A stretch of DNA of 16,124 nt from Ruminococcus sp. AM22-13 (GTDB lineage Bacteria > Bacillota > Clostridia > Lachnospirales > Lachnospiraceae): assembly GCF_003471165.1 (NCBI RefSeq), contig NZ_QRIL01000012.1, positions 91,253-107,376 of the forward strand. The letters are read 5' to 3'. Below are positions 6,989 to 13,994 of this stretch, piece after piece. Numbering within the stretch: the stretch's first letter is position 1; every line of letters begins with the position of its first letter. Under the pieces are notes generated by a model. That model was not told the DNA's origin. It worked only from the letters and a program-made list of their open reading frames with translations, and searched no databases. The position numbers were made by a program, and so were the translations under genes.

Positions 6989-8353
6989 TCATCTATGGTT
7001 TTTCTCAAAGGGGTTCCAGTTGGACAGAAAAATATTCAGTCCGAAGCCTACTGCCAGAGCCCATGCAGATGCCCATGCGGTTCCCTGAGTTGCGAGGACT
7101 GCTGCCATTACGCCTGCGATCATCTTGTCTCTGTCGCTCTTGCAATAATCCATACCAATTCTCGCACATACAAATGCCTGGAACATCAGAGTAATGGAAG
7201 ATCCTACTCCAAAAATGGGGCGGAAGAAGCTTACTACCGGGATAATAAGCACGCTTAAAAATGTCGCCAGACGGAAAGAGGACATTCCTCCAAGAAGGGA
7301 TTTCATTGCTTTCTTTCCTTCTTTGTATCTCATAGATACAGATACAGTCATCCCTACCCATAACGGACCGGAAAGTGGCGGAAATGGTGCAATGATGGAA
7401 AGAATCAGGTTTCTCAGACCGCTGATCATATTGGAACGGCTGGAATTGAAATCAATGTATTCATCATCACGAGCCTGCCGTGCTTCTGTAACCAGGGTTT
7501 CTGTTGTGACAAAATCACCAAATGCGATAACATAGCATACCAACGCAAGTGGTAAAGCCTTAATATACATAGAAAGCGGCGGGATACCCACACCAAAAAT
7601 ACTTACCTGATCAATAATCTCTTTAAACTGTGGAATCTTGATAAAAGTTCCGATCTCTAGACCTGGTTTGTCCAACTCTCCTACAAGAAGTCCCACCACC
7701 ATAGCAATCAAGTACGGGAACAGATTTCCATATCTGGCAACCAGATCAAGGAATTTGTTTGTCTTTCTTTTCTCCTGATATTTGTCTGAGAAACTGATCA
7801 GGATCAGAAGTCCTACACCTGCCACAATTGCAAGTGGATATTTGTGCATGTTTCCGCCCTCTCCCAGCTGTCCTGCCATAACCGTAACAGGCGCTGCGAG
7901 GAGAATTCCACCTTTGACAGAATCGGGAACTGCGTGGACAAATTTATCTGCCAGTTTGGTCACACCCATGAAGATGAATACCAGACCTACCAGCATCTGT
8001 AATGCGATCATTGCCTGTATTCGCTCTTTTCCCATAGGGAAACCTTCCAGGAATACAATAGTTAATGGCAGTGTCGGTGTGATCCAGCCCGGTACGACCG
8101 GATCGCCCAGCAGACTGTGTAACAGGTAAAGAAATGTCTCAATGATTACACAGCTCCATGCCAGTTCATAAGGAAGCCCCAGATACTGCTCCAGATATGG
8201 AACAGCAGCCAGTGCCGTAACGCCCAGGATCAGACCCTGAATGAACTCAACAGATTCTATCTTATAGTGTATAAAAGGAAGTCTTATCTGAAATGGTCCA
8301 AAGGGGATGTAGGGCAGTTCATTTTCTCTTCTTTGCGCTCTTGTATGTGCCAT
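6989..8353 (-). CDS. NCS2/NAT-like (xanthine-uracil permease fold) membrane transporter
   Basis: This 454-residue polytopic membrane protein has about 12-14 hydrophobic segments. It resembles nucleobase-ascorbate (NCS2) or SulP-fold carriers. Landmarks are the start of the membrane domain FIQGLILGVTALAAVPYLEQ (37-56) and the buried acidic motif FGDFVTTETLV (278-288), which matches the GD-x-x-T element of segment 8 in NCS2 proteins. The helix-10 region has SIIAPFPPLSGPLW (319-332), where canonical NAT members carry a Q-N-x-G signature, so it is divergent and a purine or pyrimidine substrate should not be assumed. GGAGA precedes the ATG. It lies downstream of the shikimate-type operon, separated from it by 288 bases with two hairpins. 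It could carry a related organic acid or belong to another pathway. Confidence 0.75.
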   Translation of the reverse strand: MAHTRAQRRENELPYIPFGPFQIRLPFIHYKIESVEFIQGLILGVTALAAVPYLEQYLGLPYELAWSCVIIETFLYLLHSLLGDPVVPGWITPTLPLTIVFLEGFPMGKERIQAMIALQMLVGLVFIFMGVTKLADKFVHAVPDSVKGGILLAAPVTVMAGQLGEGGNMHKYPLAIVAGVGLLILISFSDKYQEKRKTNKFLDLVARYGNLFPYLIAMVVGLLVGELDKPGLEIGTFIKIPQFKEIIDQVSIFGVGIPPLSMYIKALPLALVCYVIAFGDFVTTETLVTEARQARDDEYIDFNSSRSNMISGLRNLILSIIAPFPPLSGPLWVGMTVSVSMRYKEGKKAMKSLLGGMSSFRLATFLSVLIIPVVSFFRPIFGVGSSITLMFQAFVCARIGMDYCKSDRDKMIAGVMAAVLATQGTAWASAWALAVGFGLNIFLSNWNPFEKNHR

Positions 8354-8502
8354 ACAATTTCTCCTTTAACATTATTTTGTTAGAATTTAGCAACTATTCA
8401 GCAACCTCCCGGGATAGCAGATTATTGAATATTTACAGAATATTTCTATATTTCAGCGTATGCTTTCTATCTTTTTTGTTAATTTTTAGACAATCGTCGC
8501 TT

Positions 8503-8555
8503 AAATGAAATCCAATCCGCTCAGAAACACATCCGAGCTGGGTTGGATTTCATTT
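8503..8555. repeat. Perfect 13-bp inverted repeat hairpin in 8354-8641 intergenic region
   Basis: AAATGAAATCCAA (8503-8515) is inverted as TTGGATTTCATTT (8543-8555), with an inner GCTC/GAGC pairing (8519-8522 with 8535-8538). No T-run follows on either strand, so it is not a standard terminator. It stands about 150 bases upstream of the NCS2-like gene. I see no convincing -35/-10 pair or known riboswitch in the remainder of this 288-base region. Confidence 0.6.
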
Positions 8556-8583
8556 CTCTCATGGGGTTAATTATTGACTTCTT

Positions 8584-8617
8584 ATTTCAGCCACTATCGT
8601 CATAGCGTGTCTGAAAT
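8584..8617 (-). terminator. Hairpin after the MFS transporter gene, probable operon end
   Basis: ATTTCAG (8584-8590) pairs with CTGAAAT (8611-8617), with further internal pairing CAC/GTG and TAT/ATA around a short loop. It begins 25 bases after the transporter stop codon. The trailing T-run is weak, so it may be a rho-assisted or mRNA-stabilising 3' structure rather than an efficient intrinsic terminator. Confidence 0.45.
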
Positions 8618-8641
8618 TGCTTTAATAAACTTGCTATATTT

Positions 8642-9823
8642 CTAAGCTTCTTTGTTTTTCTTTACAAAGATTGCAAGTAAAATACCTGCCACAGTAACAC
8701 CTGCATTCAGAAGAAGGATCATTCTCGGGGCTCCTTCTCCGCCTACCTTAGTGATGTAGCTTGCAAGGCTTAAGATCGTGTAGTTAGCAATACTGGACGC
8801 GATCATTACCATGGAAGTTGCTGTCGCTTTGTTCTCCGGGAAGAACTCTGCAGTTGTGGAAGTAGCCAGCTGAAGAACACCGCCTGCTCCTGCAAAACCG
8901 ATTGCAAATCCACCGATCAGACACATGGTCGGGCTCTGGATAAAGTAGCACAGTAACAGTGTGACAGTGGAAATTGCCGGATAAAGAATCAGGATGTTGA
9001 TCTCTTTTAAACCTTTCTTGATAAGAACAGAGGAGCAAAGGATTGCTGCGAATGTTCCTATTGCATAGAAGGACTGGATCTTACCAGCCTGATCACTGGT
9101 CATTCCGTATAACATACCAAGTTCTTTGTTACAGTTTAGCCACAGCATAAATGTAGAAGAACTTGTAAATCCGATCAGGATCGCTGCCAGTGCAGCCGGT
9201 GTGATTTTTAATTTGCTCTTTGTCTTCTGTCCTGCGGCTGCTGTCTTGTTTCCTCTTTCCGGGAATGGGAGGAAAAGGATCAGGATACCATCGATAAAGA
9301 TTGCAACACCTGCAACGATAAAGATCGTTCTGTAGGACATGTTTGCTGATGCGACAGCTCCGATCATATATGGCAGTAAGAACTGGCTGATACACATGGA
9401 GAATTTTGTAAACATGTTCGCTACGGAAGGATTATTTACATAAATTTCCATACAGGTCGGGCTTACGCAGGTATCCAAAAAGGAGTTTGCGATACCACCG
9501 ATGATAGCAAATGCATAGGCAACACCCATGTTAGGTGCATAAGCGATTCCCATGAAATATGCTGTATAGCACAGAACACCAATGATACCGCTTAATCTAC
9601 GTCCGAATTTATCAGAGAGAGGTCCGGAAAATGGCAGGGAAATCAGACGTCCAAGTCCCAGTGCTGCGATAACTGCTACAACACCGCTGATTTCAGATCC
9701 CCATGCTCCGGAAAGTTCCGGCTTGTACTGTCCCATAATGGACGCACCAAAACCGTGAATAAAATAAGTAAAGTACAACGCAATGGAAGTAACCACTAAA
9801 TTTGTTTTCTTAGTCTTTCCCAT
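8642..9823 (-). CDS. MFS transporter, YdiM/YdiN-like; probable shikimate/quinate carrier
   Basis: This 393-residue carrier of the major facilitator superfamily has twelve predicted membrane segments. The segment 2-3 loop motif GPLSDKFGRR is at 67-76, after GLGRLIS (56-62). A charged central loop of about 25 residues (FPERGNKTAAAGQKTKSKLK) separates the halves. The second half has GFAGAGGVLQL followed by AEFFPENKATATSMVM. These segments resemble E. coli YdiM/YdiN, whose genes neighbour the shikimate/quinate dehydrogenase gene ydiB; that comparison is from memory. Here the gene starts 6 bases after a YdiB-type dehydrogenase, the same partnership. Uptake of shikimate, quinate or a product antiporter role is inferred from context, not shown. 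Confidence 0.85.
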   Translation of the reverse strand: MGKTKKTNLVVTSIALYFTYFIHGFGASIMGQYKPELSGAWGSEISGVVAVIAALGLGRLISLPFSGPLSDKFGRRLSGIIGVLCYTAYFMGIAYAPNMGVAYAFAIIGGIANSFLDTCVSPTCMEIYVNNPSVANMFTKFSMCISQFLLPYMIGAVASANMSYRTIFIVAGVAIFIDGILILFLPFPERGNKTAAAGQKTKSKLKITPAALAAILIGFTSSSTFMLWLNCNKELGMLYGMTSDQAGKIQSFYAIGTFAAILCSSVLIKKGLKEINILILYPAISTVTLLLCYFIQSPTMCLIGGFAIGFAGAGGVLQLATSTTAEFFPENKATATSMVMIASSIANYTILSLASYITKVGGEGAPRMILLLNAGVTVAGILLAIFVKKNKEA

Positions 9824-9829
9824 TTCTAA

Positions 9830-10711
9830 TTATTTCCCTTCGTTTTCCTTCTGAAACTTCTGGTATTCATCTGTAGGCATCTCAAGACCTGTGTAAAGTT
9901 TGTAAGCTGCAGCGCCCTGCCACAGAAGCATTCCTTTACCACCTACAGCAAGTTTTACGCCTGCTTCTTTTGCTTCTTTAACCATCTTTGTTTCTTCCGG
10001 ATTGTATACACAATCAGCCACAACAAGGTTTGGATGGAACATAGACTTGTCAACCAGAGAAAGGTCATCGTGTGGTTTCATACCAGCCAGAGTACCGTTT
10101 GCAAGAATATCAGCGTTTGCGATCTCTTCTTTTAATTTATCCTGATCATCCAGACAATATACACTTACTTTGCAGTCCGGAACTTCTTTTGCAAGTTTTT
10201 CTGCTGTTCCTTTGGCTCTGTCAAGGAATGGATCATTCGGGTTGAAGATCGCGATGGATGCTGCTCCGTCAAGTGCGCACTGTACAGTAAGAGCTGTAGC
10301 AGCTCCGCCTGCTCCAAGAACTACCATCTTTTTACCTTTGATATCAACACCATTCTCTTTTAAGTTACGTACAAATCCGATACCGTCTGTGATATGTCCG
10401 ATGAGTTTTCCGTCTTCGTTTACGATTGTGTTTACAGCGCCAACGATTCTTGCTGCCGGTGAAAGTTCATCCACACACTGAGCTACCTTATTCTTGCAAG
10501 GCATTGTTACATTTGCGCCTCTCATTTTGAACAGACGAATAGCATCTAATGCTGCCGGAACCTGATCTTCTTTGATGTCAAATGCCATGTAAGCATAGTC
10601 AAGGTTGTGATAACGGAAGCTGAAGTTGTACATTGCCGGTGATCCTGAATGTCCTACCGGGCTTCCGATGAGTGCCATTAATCCTGTTGTTCCTTTGATT
10701 CTCTGTTCCAT
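9830..10711 (-). CDS. ydiB: Shikimate/quinate dehydrogenase, YdiB-type
   Basis: This 293-residue NAD(P)-dependent dehydrogenase interconverts shikimate and 3-dehydroshikimate (and possibly quinate and 3-dehydroquinate). Substrate-binding serines are in SPVGHSGSP (S22, S24). The catalytic lysine is K73 in NVTMPCK, and AVNTIV (92-97) and the catalytic D109 in TDGIGF follow. The Rossmann loop is VLGAGGAATA (131-140), and GMLLWQGA (260-267) closes the site. After the second strand the sequence is FNPNDPF, lacking the NRT-x-x-R phosphate-binding motif of NADP-specific AroE and resembling the acidic loop of YdiB, so NAD is the likely cofactor. I chose ATG 10711, with AGGAGG 11 bases upstream. An in-frame ATG at 10759 lies inside a hairpin and has no ribosome binding site. 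Gene order fits catabolism rather than biosynthesis. Confidence 0.92.
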   Translation of the reverse strand: MEQRIKGTTGLMALIGSPVGHSGSPAMYNFSFRYHNLDYAYMAFDIKEDQVPAALDAIRLFKMRGANVTMPCKNKVAQCVDELSPAARIVGAVNTIVNEDGKLIGHITDGIGFVRNLKENGVDIKGKKMVVLGAGGAATALTVQCALDGAASIAIFNPNDPFLDRAKGTAEKLAKEVPDCKVSVYCLDDQDKLKEEIANADILANGTLAGMKPHDDLSLVDKSMFHPNLVVADCVYNPEETKMVKEAKEAGVKLAVGGKGMLLWQGAAAYKLYTGLEMPTDEYQKFQKENEGK

Positions 10712-10745
10712 TTCCTCTTGTTCCTCCTGAAATTTTCTTCTTGTT

Positions 10746-10774
10746 ATCCAGATATACAAAAAGTATACCTGGAT
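10746..10774 (-). other. Stem-loop in the leader of the dehydrogenase gene
   Basis: ATCCAGATATAC (10746-10757) and GTATACCTGGAT (10763-10774) form a 12-bp stem with a single G-U pair in the minus-strand RNA and a 5-base loop. It lies between the flavoenzyme stop and the dehydrogenase ribosome binding site. It may be an intercistronic processing or stability element. In the plus direction it is followed by T6 and would look like a terminator, but no plus-strand gene ends here. Confidence 0.55.
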
Positions 10775-10795
10775 GTTTTTTCATTTGTTATCTGA

Positions 10796-12721
10796 TTATA
10801 ATGTAGAAGCTACTTCGTATGCTTCTTTTGTCGCATCGAGTGCTCTTCTTGCACGGATCGCATCACCGATCACATAAGTATCCGGTACAATTGTTTTGAT
10901 TTCTTCGCCGAATGGATTGTAGTTTCTGAATCCCATGGAAAGGATAACAGAATCATATCCTCTGGACTCATGTCTCTGACCGTCGGCTGTCTCGTACTCT
11001 ACGCCATCTTCATAGAATTTGCATACTTTTGCACCTGTGATTTCTTTGATTCCGTAATCTTCGAAGTCTTTCATCAGGTAAACTCTATGCTCGTGGATCA
11101 CGTCTGCACCTACAGTATCTCTGAACTCGATAACTGTTACGTCATGGTTCTGCTCACCTAAGAATGCAGCTGTCTCACATCCAACCATTCCGCCGCCTAC
11201 GACAAGAACTTTCTTACCTGCTGCTCTCTTACCATCAAGGAGATCAGATCCATGAATGATTGCAGGATTGTCGATTCCTTCAATCGGAAGGATCAGTGTT
11301 CTGGAACCGGAAGCAACAATTACGCTGTCTGGTTTTTCTTCCTTGATAAGATCCAGAGTTACTTCCTGATTCATTTTGATCGTTACGCCAGCTTTCTGAC
11401 AGCGAACGATGTAGCTGCGGATCATGTTTGTGATGTCGCCTTTTCCCGGAGGATAAGCAGCCAGGCGCATATTTCCGCCAAGTTTATCACTTGCTTCATA
11501 AAGTGTTACCTGATGACCTTTTTCCTGTGCGATAAATGCAGCGCAAAGACCTGCAACACCGCCACCGATTACCATAACTTTCTTAGCTTTTTCTGCCGGA
11601 GCGATTCCCTCAGCTTCATGTCCAAGGAATGGGTTTACCAGACAGCAGATTGGATTTCCTGCATACATATTTGCAACACAGCCCTGAAGACATGCGATAC
11701 ATGGGATCATATCTTCCAGTCTTTCTTCCTGTGCTTTTAATGGCATATGTGGATCTGCAAGGCTCTGACGGCCGAAAGCAACCAGGTCGCAACGTCCTTC
11801 TTTTACCATTAATTCTGCAAACTGCGGTTCTGTATAACGTCCAACTGTGATTACCGGGATAGATACGGCACGTTTAATCTCTTCTACCTGAGAAGCGGAA
11901 AATCCACCATGTGTTACTGTCGGTGCCCACATAAATTCATCGCGGATATGAACGGCGCGGGATACATGGATCGCATCAAGTCCACATCCTTCCAGATATG
12001 CAGCGATTGCAGCGCTGTCATGCACATCAAGGCCACCCGGCACTTCATCACAGCTGTTGATTCTGACAAGAACAGCGATCTTTCCTTCTGTCATCTTCTT
12101 AACTTCTTCAATGATCAGACGGGAGAAACGCATTCTGTTCTCAAAAGAACCGCCAAATTCATCCAGTCTTTTATTTGTTCTTGGGGAAAGGAAGGTACTT
12201 ACCAGATAGCCATGTGCCATATGGATTTCAACTGCGTCCACACCGGCTTCCATTGCTCTCTTTGCTGCAAGACCGTAGCCTTTTACCAGTTCATAAACTT
12301 CTTCTGTTGTAACTTCCTTCGGTGTGTCTCTGCCGCAGTCAGACGGAATGCTGGTTGCTGCCTCGATCGGTGCTCCTGCGTTCTTTGCGTTTCCTTCCGG
12401 GCCTGCATTCTGAAGCTGTACGGAAACTTTTGCGCCTTCTGCATGACAGGCATCAACTACCTTGCGGAAGCTTTCGATTGTGGAGTCATCATAAAGACAT
12501 GGCTTGCGGGGACCACCTTTTGCTCCTTTATGTACTACTGTTGCTTCGATTGTGATCAGACCGAAGCCGCCTTTTGCTCTTTCACGATAATAAGCTGCGG
12601 ACTGTTCGCTCATGCTTCCGTCTGTGTTTGCAAAGTTGTTTCCCATTGGCGGAACCACGAAGCGATTCTTTACTGTCATTGGCCCGATGTCGATTGGCTG
12701 AAACATTGCATTAAATTTCAT
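10796..12721 (-). CDS. Fe-S flavin oxidoreductase, 2,4-dienoyl-CoA reductase/2-enoate reductase type
   Basis: This 641-residue enzyme has the full length and domain order of the FadH/enoate-reductase/BaiCD group. Residues 1-335 form an FMN barrel of the old yellow enzyme family (PPMGNNF near the start, and the active-site segment HMAHGYLVSTFLSPRTNKR with H167, H170 and Y172). A 4Fe-4S cluster site follows (C341, C344, C348 and C360, the last in CLVNP). Then come an FAD-binding domain (VIGGGVAG, 384-391) and an NAD(P)H-binding domain (VVGGGMVG, 507-514). Such enzymes reduce carbon-carbon double bonds conjugated to a carbonyl or carboxylate and are typical of anaerobes. GGAGA precedes the ATG. 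In this operon, shikimate or 3-dehydroshikimate (both with a conjugated ring double bond) are natural candidate substrates. The assignment of substrate is inference. Confidence 0.9.
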   Translation of the reverse strand: MKFNAMFQPIDIGPMTVKNRFVVPPMGNNFANTDGSMSEQSAAYYRERAKGGFGLITIEATVVHKGAKGGPRKPCLYDDSTIESFRKVVDACHAEGAKVSVQLQNAGPEGNAKNAGAPIEAATSIPSDCGRDTPKEVTTEEVYELVKGYGLAAKRAMEAGVDAVEIHMAHGYLVSTFLSPRTNKRLDEFGGSFENRMRFSRLIIEEVKKMTEGKIAVLVRINSCDEVPGGLDVHDSAAIAAYLEGCGLDAIHVSRAVHIRDEFMWAPTVTHGGFSASQVEEIKRAVSIPVITVGRYTEPQFAELMVKEGRCDLVAFGRQSLADPHMPLKAQEERLEDMIPCIACLQGCVANMYAGNPICCLVNPFLGHEAEGIAPAEKAKKVMVIGGGVAGLCAAFIAQEKGHQVTLYEASDKLGGNMRLAAYPPGKGDITNMIRSYIVRCQKAGVTIKMNQEVTLDLIKEEKPDSVIVASGSRTLILPIEGIDNPAIIHGSDLLDGKRAAGKKVLVVGGGMVGCETAAFLGEQNHDVTVIEFRDTVGADVIHEHRVYLMKDFEDYGIKEITGAKVCKFYEDGVEYETADGQRHESRGYDSVILSMGFRNYNPFGEEIKTIVPDTYVIGDAIRARRALDATKEAYEVASTL

Positions 12722-12806
12722 GTGACCTTCTCCTTTTTTGAATTCTTTTCTATTAATTATTCATTCACTATTTTGTGTTCATTCAGAATGTGGATCAGGC
12801 AGGCGT

Positions 12807-12869
12807 GGAGGTTTCTGCATGATCCCCTGATCTGTCGTTTATCCGTCAGATACTTACTGAAGAACCTCC
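12807..12869 (-). other. Stem-loop at the 3' end of the TIM-barrel gene
   Basis: GGAGGTT (12807-12813) is inverted as AACCTCC (12863-12869), the latter inside the last codons of the upstream gene. A second inverted pair, GATCAGG (12793-12799) with CCTGATC (12826-12832), overlaps it, so the two pairings compete. There is no T-run. This is a possible mRNA-processing or partial-termination structure in the 132-base gap between the first two genes of the operon. Confidence 0.35.
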
Positions 12870-13696
12870 GGCCATGCTTCCTCAAGCACTTTCTTTGTGT
12901 TCTCATATGTATGGTTTGCAGCATATTCAAGTCCTTTTGCAAGGATTGCATCGCTGATGACTTCTACGCCGATTGCATTTGGTTTGATTCCTTTTTCTTT
13001 TACCATTTTAACGAAATCTGCTGTGCATCCGATTCCTGTTCCGGGAGCAAGACGGTCATGCATGGATTCATCTCTTAAGATTGTTGTTGCATATGGTCTT
13101 TCCCATACATCGTTGATCTGGATGGATACAATCTTGTCTGCAGGGATTTCTTCGATAACTGAAAGATTGATAGGCTGATTTGCTCTTACCCAGTGCCATG
13201 TATCCATGATCAGTTTTGCATTCTCACAGTCAGCTGCCTTTACAACTGCCCAGCCTTTTTTCATATCCGGGATTCCGCTGTATGGCATTGGCTCAACACC
13301 GATGATGTATTTTCCTGCTCTCTGGCATAATTCTCTTAATTTCTGCGCAGTATATTCTACGGAGTAGTTTTCCATCAGACCGCAGTTGATCTGTTTTACG
13401 TCAAATAATTCACACATATGGAAGCAGAGCTGTTCTTTGTATTTCTGCTCGTAAGATCTATGCTCTTCTGCCCACTGTACGATGTACTCAACCTCTGTTA
13501 CTTTCATACCATGTTTGTCCAGAATAGCAAGAATGTCTTTGTCAAAAAGTCCCTCATTCAGCGCATCTACATAGGTTTCTGCACGAAGACCGATTCCTTC
13601 GTATCCTGCGTTCTTTGCAGCAATCACTCTGTCTTCAAATTTGCACTGATCTCCCAGTGTCCAGGAACTGATAGTAATTGGAAATTCTTTTGACAT
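12854..13696 (-). CDS. Xylose-isomerase-like TIM-barrel enzyme; candidate 3-dehydroshikimate dehydratase
   Basis: This 280-residue protein belongs to the AP_endonuc_2/sugar-phosphate isomerase-epimerase superfamily, a metal-dependent TIM barrel. Expected metal and catalytic positions are visible: E135 (GVEPMP), D165 and H168 (IMDTWHW), Q193 (SIQINDVW) and E245 (GVEVIS), with the phosphate-loop-like RLAPGTGIG (215-223). The superfamily includes 3-dehydroshikimate dehydratases (AsbF and QsuB N-domain type) and inosose dehydratase IolE. In an operon with a shikimate dehydrogenase and a LysR regulator, the dehydratase role is the best guess; it would form protocatechuate. I chose ATG 13696, with AGGAGG 8 bases upstream. 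An in-frame ATG at 13723 lies before that site and is not supported. An epimerase or isomerase acting on a hydroaromatic acid remains possible. Confidence 0.78.
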   Translation of the reverse strand: MSKEFPITISSWTLGDQCKFEDRVIAAKNAGYEGIGLRAETYVDALNEGLFDKDILAILDKHGMKVTEVEYIVQWAEEHRSYEQKYKEQLCFHMCELFDVKQINCGLMENYSVEYTAQKLRELCQRAGKYIIGVEPMPYSGIPDMKKGWAVVKAADCENAKLIMDTWHWVRANQPINLSVIEEIPADKIVSIQINDVWERPYATTILRDESMHDRLAPGTGIGCTADFVKMVKEKGIKPNAIGVEVISDAILAKGLEYAANHTYENTKKVLEEAWPEVLQ

Positions 13697-13771
13697 CTTT
13701 TTGTCCTCCTGATAAAATCGCATAATTTTTTTATTTATTCCGGAATTATTTTGTATCTTTTTGATATAAGC

Positions 13772-13800
13772 ATTATATAACTTTGTTAAATATAAAACAA
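13772..13800 (-). promoter_or_regulatory. Promoter of the shikimate-type catabolic operon
   Basis: On the minus strand a TATAAT -10 (13777-13772) is spaced 17 bases from TTGTTT (13800-13795), a partial -35. Transcription would start near 13765 and give a leader of about 70 bases before the dehydratase-like gene. The weak -35 fits dependence on the divergent LysR activator. Confidence 0.55.
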
Positions 13801-13843
13801 ATTAGTTCTATCCTTTAAATTCATAGATTTTTTCAATACGTCA

Positions 13844-13852
13844 TGGTATAAT
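13844..13852 (+). promoter_or_regulatory. Extended -10 promoter of the LysR gene
   Basis: TGgTATAAT (13844-13852) is an extended -10 on the plus strand without a good -35. Transcription from about 13859 would give a 136-base leader containing several inverted repeats. A second TATAAT at 13899-13904 lies within one of those repeats and could be an alternative promoter. Confidence 0.45.
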
Positions 13853-13863
13853 CTACGTATATA

Positions 13864-13961
13864 ACAAATATCGCGCGGGTTATTTGTGCAAGAGTGACTA
13901 TAATTATGGTTTTCCAGAGCATTAAAGGACTATGAAAGCCTGCACATAAAATATAGTCACT
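13864..13961. promoter_or_regulatory. Cluster of repeats upstream of LysR, candidate operator or structured leader
   Basis: Several repeats are packed here: ACAAATA (13864-13870) inverted as TATTTGT (13881-13887); TGTGCA (13885-13890) inverted as TGCACA (13941-13946); and AGTGACTATA (13893-13902) inverted as TATAGTCACT (13952-13961). GACTAT occurs at 13896 and again at 13928, and its inverse ATAGTC at 13953. As DNA, these could be half-sites for a LysR tetramer. As RNA, the order of the last two pairs is interleaved and could form a pseudoknot. None matches a clean T-N11-A box. Confidence 0.45.
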
Positions 13962-13994
13962 TATAAAATACTAATCAGAGAAAGGAGTTTTTCT

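Noticed and set aside
8354..8502. Purine or other known riboswitch upstream of the NCS2-like transporter
   Set aside because: None of the conserved core elements I know of was found in this stretch.
10712..10759. Sixteen-residue N-terminal extension of the shikimate dehydrogenase
   Set aside because: It has no ribosome binding site and overlaps a stem-loop; the start at 10711 has AGGAGG and matches the family N-terminus.
12722..12853. Intrinsic terminator between the TIM-barrel gene and the flavoenzyme gene
   Set aside because: The inverted repeats are not followed by a T-run on the minus strand and the genes otherwise look like one operon.
11909..13078. Long plus-strand open frame of 389 codons, cysteine- and phenylalanine-rich
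   Set aside because: It is antisense to the flavoenzyme and TIM-barrel genes, has no ribosome binding site, and its composition is that of a reverse-complement shadow.
13864..13887. Classic T-N11-A LysR box
   Set aside because: The inverted repeat here has an even-length symmetry that does not place T and A at the required spacing, so it was left as a general repeat.
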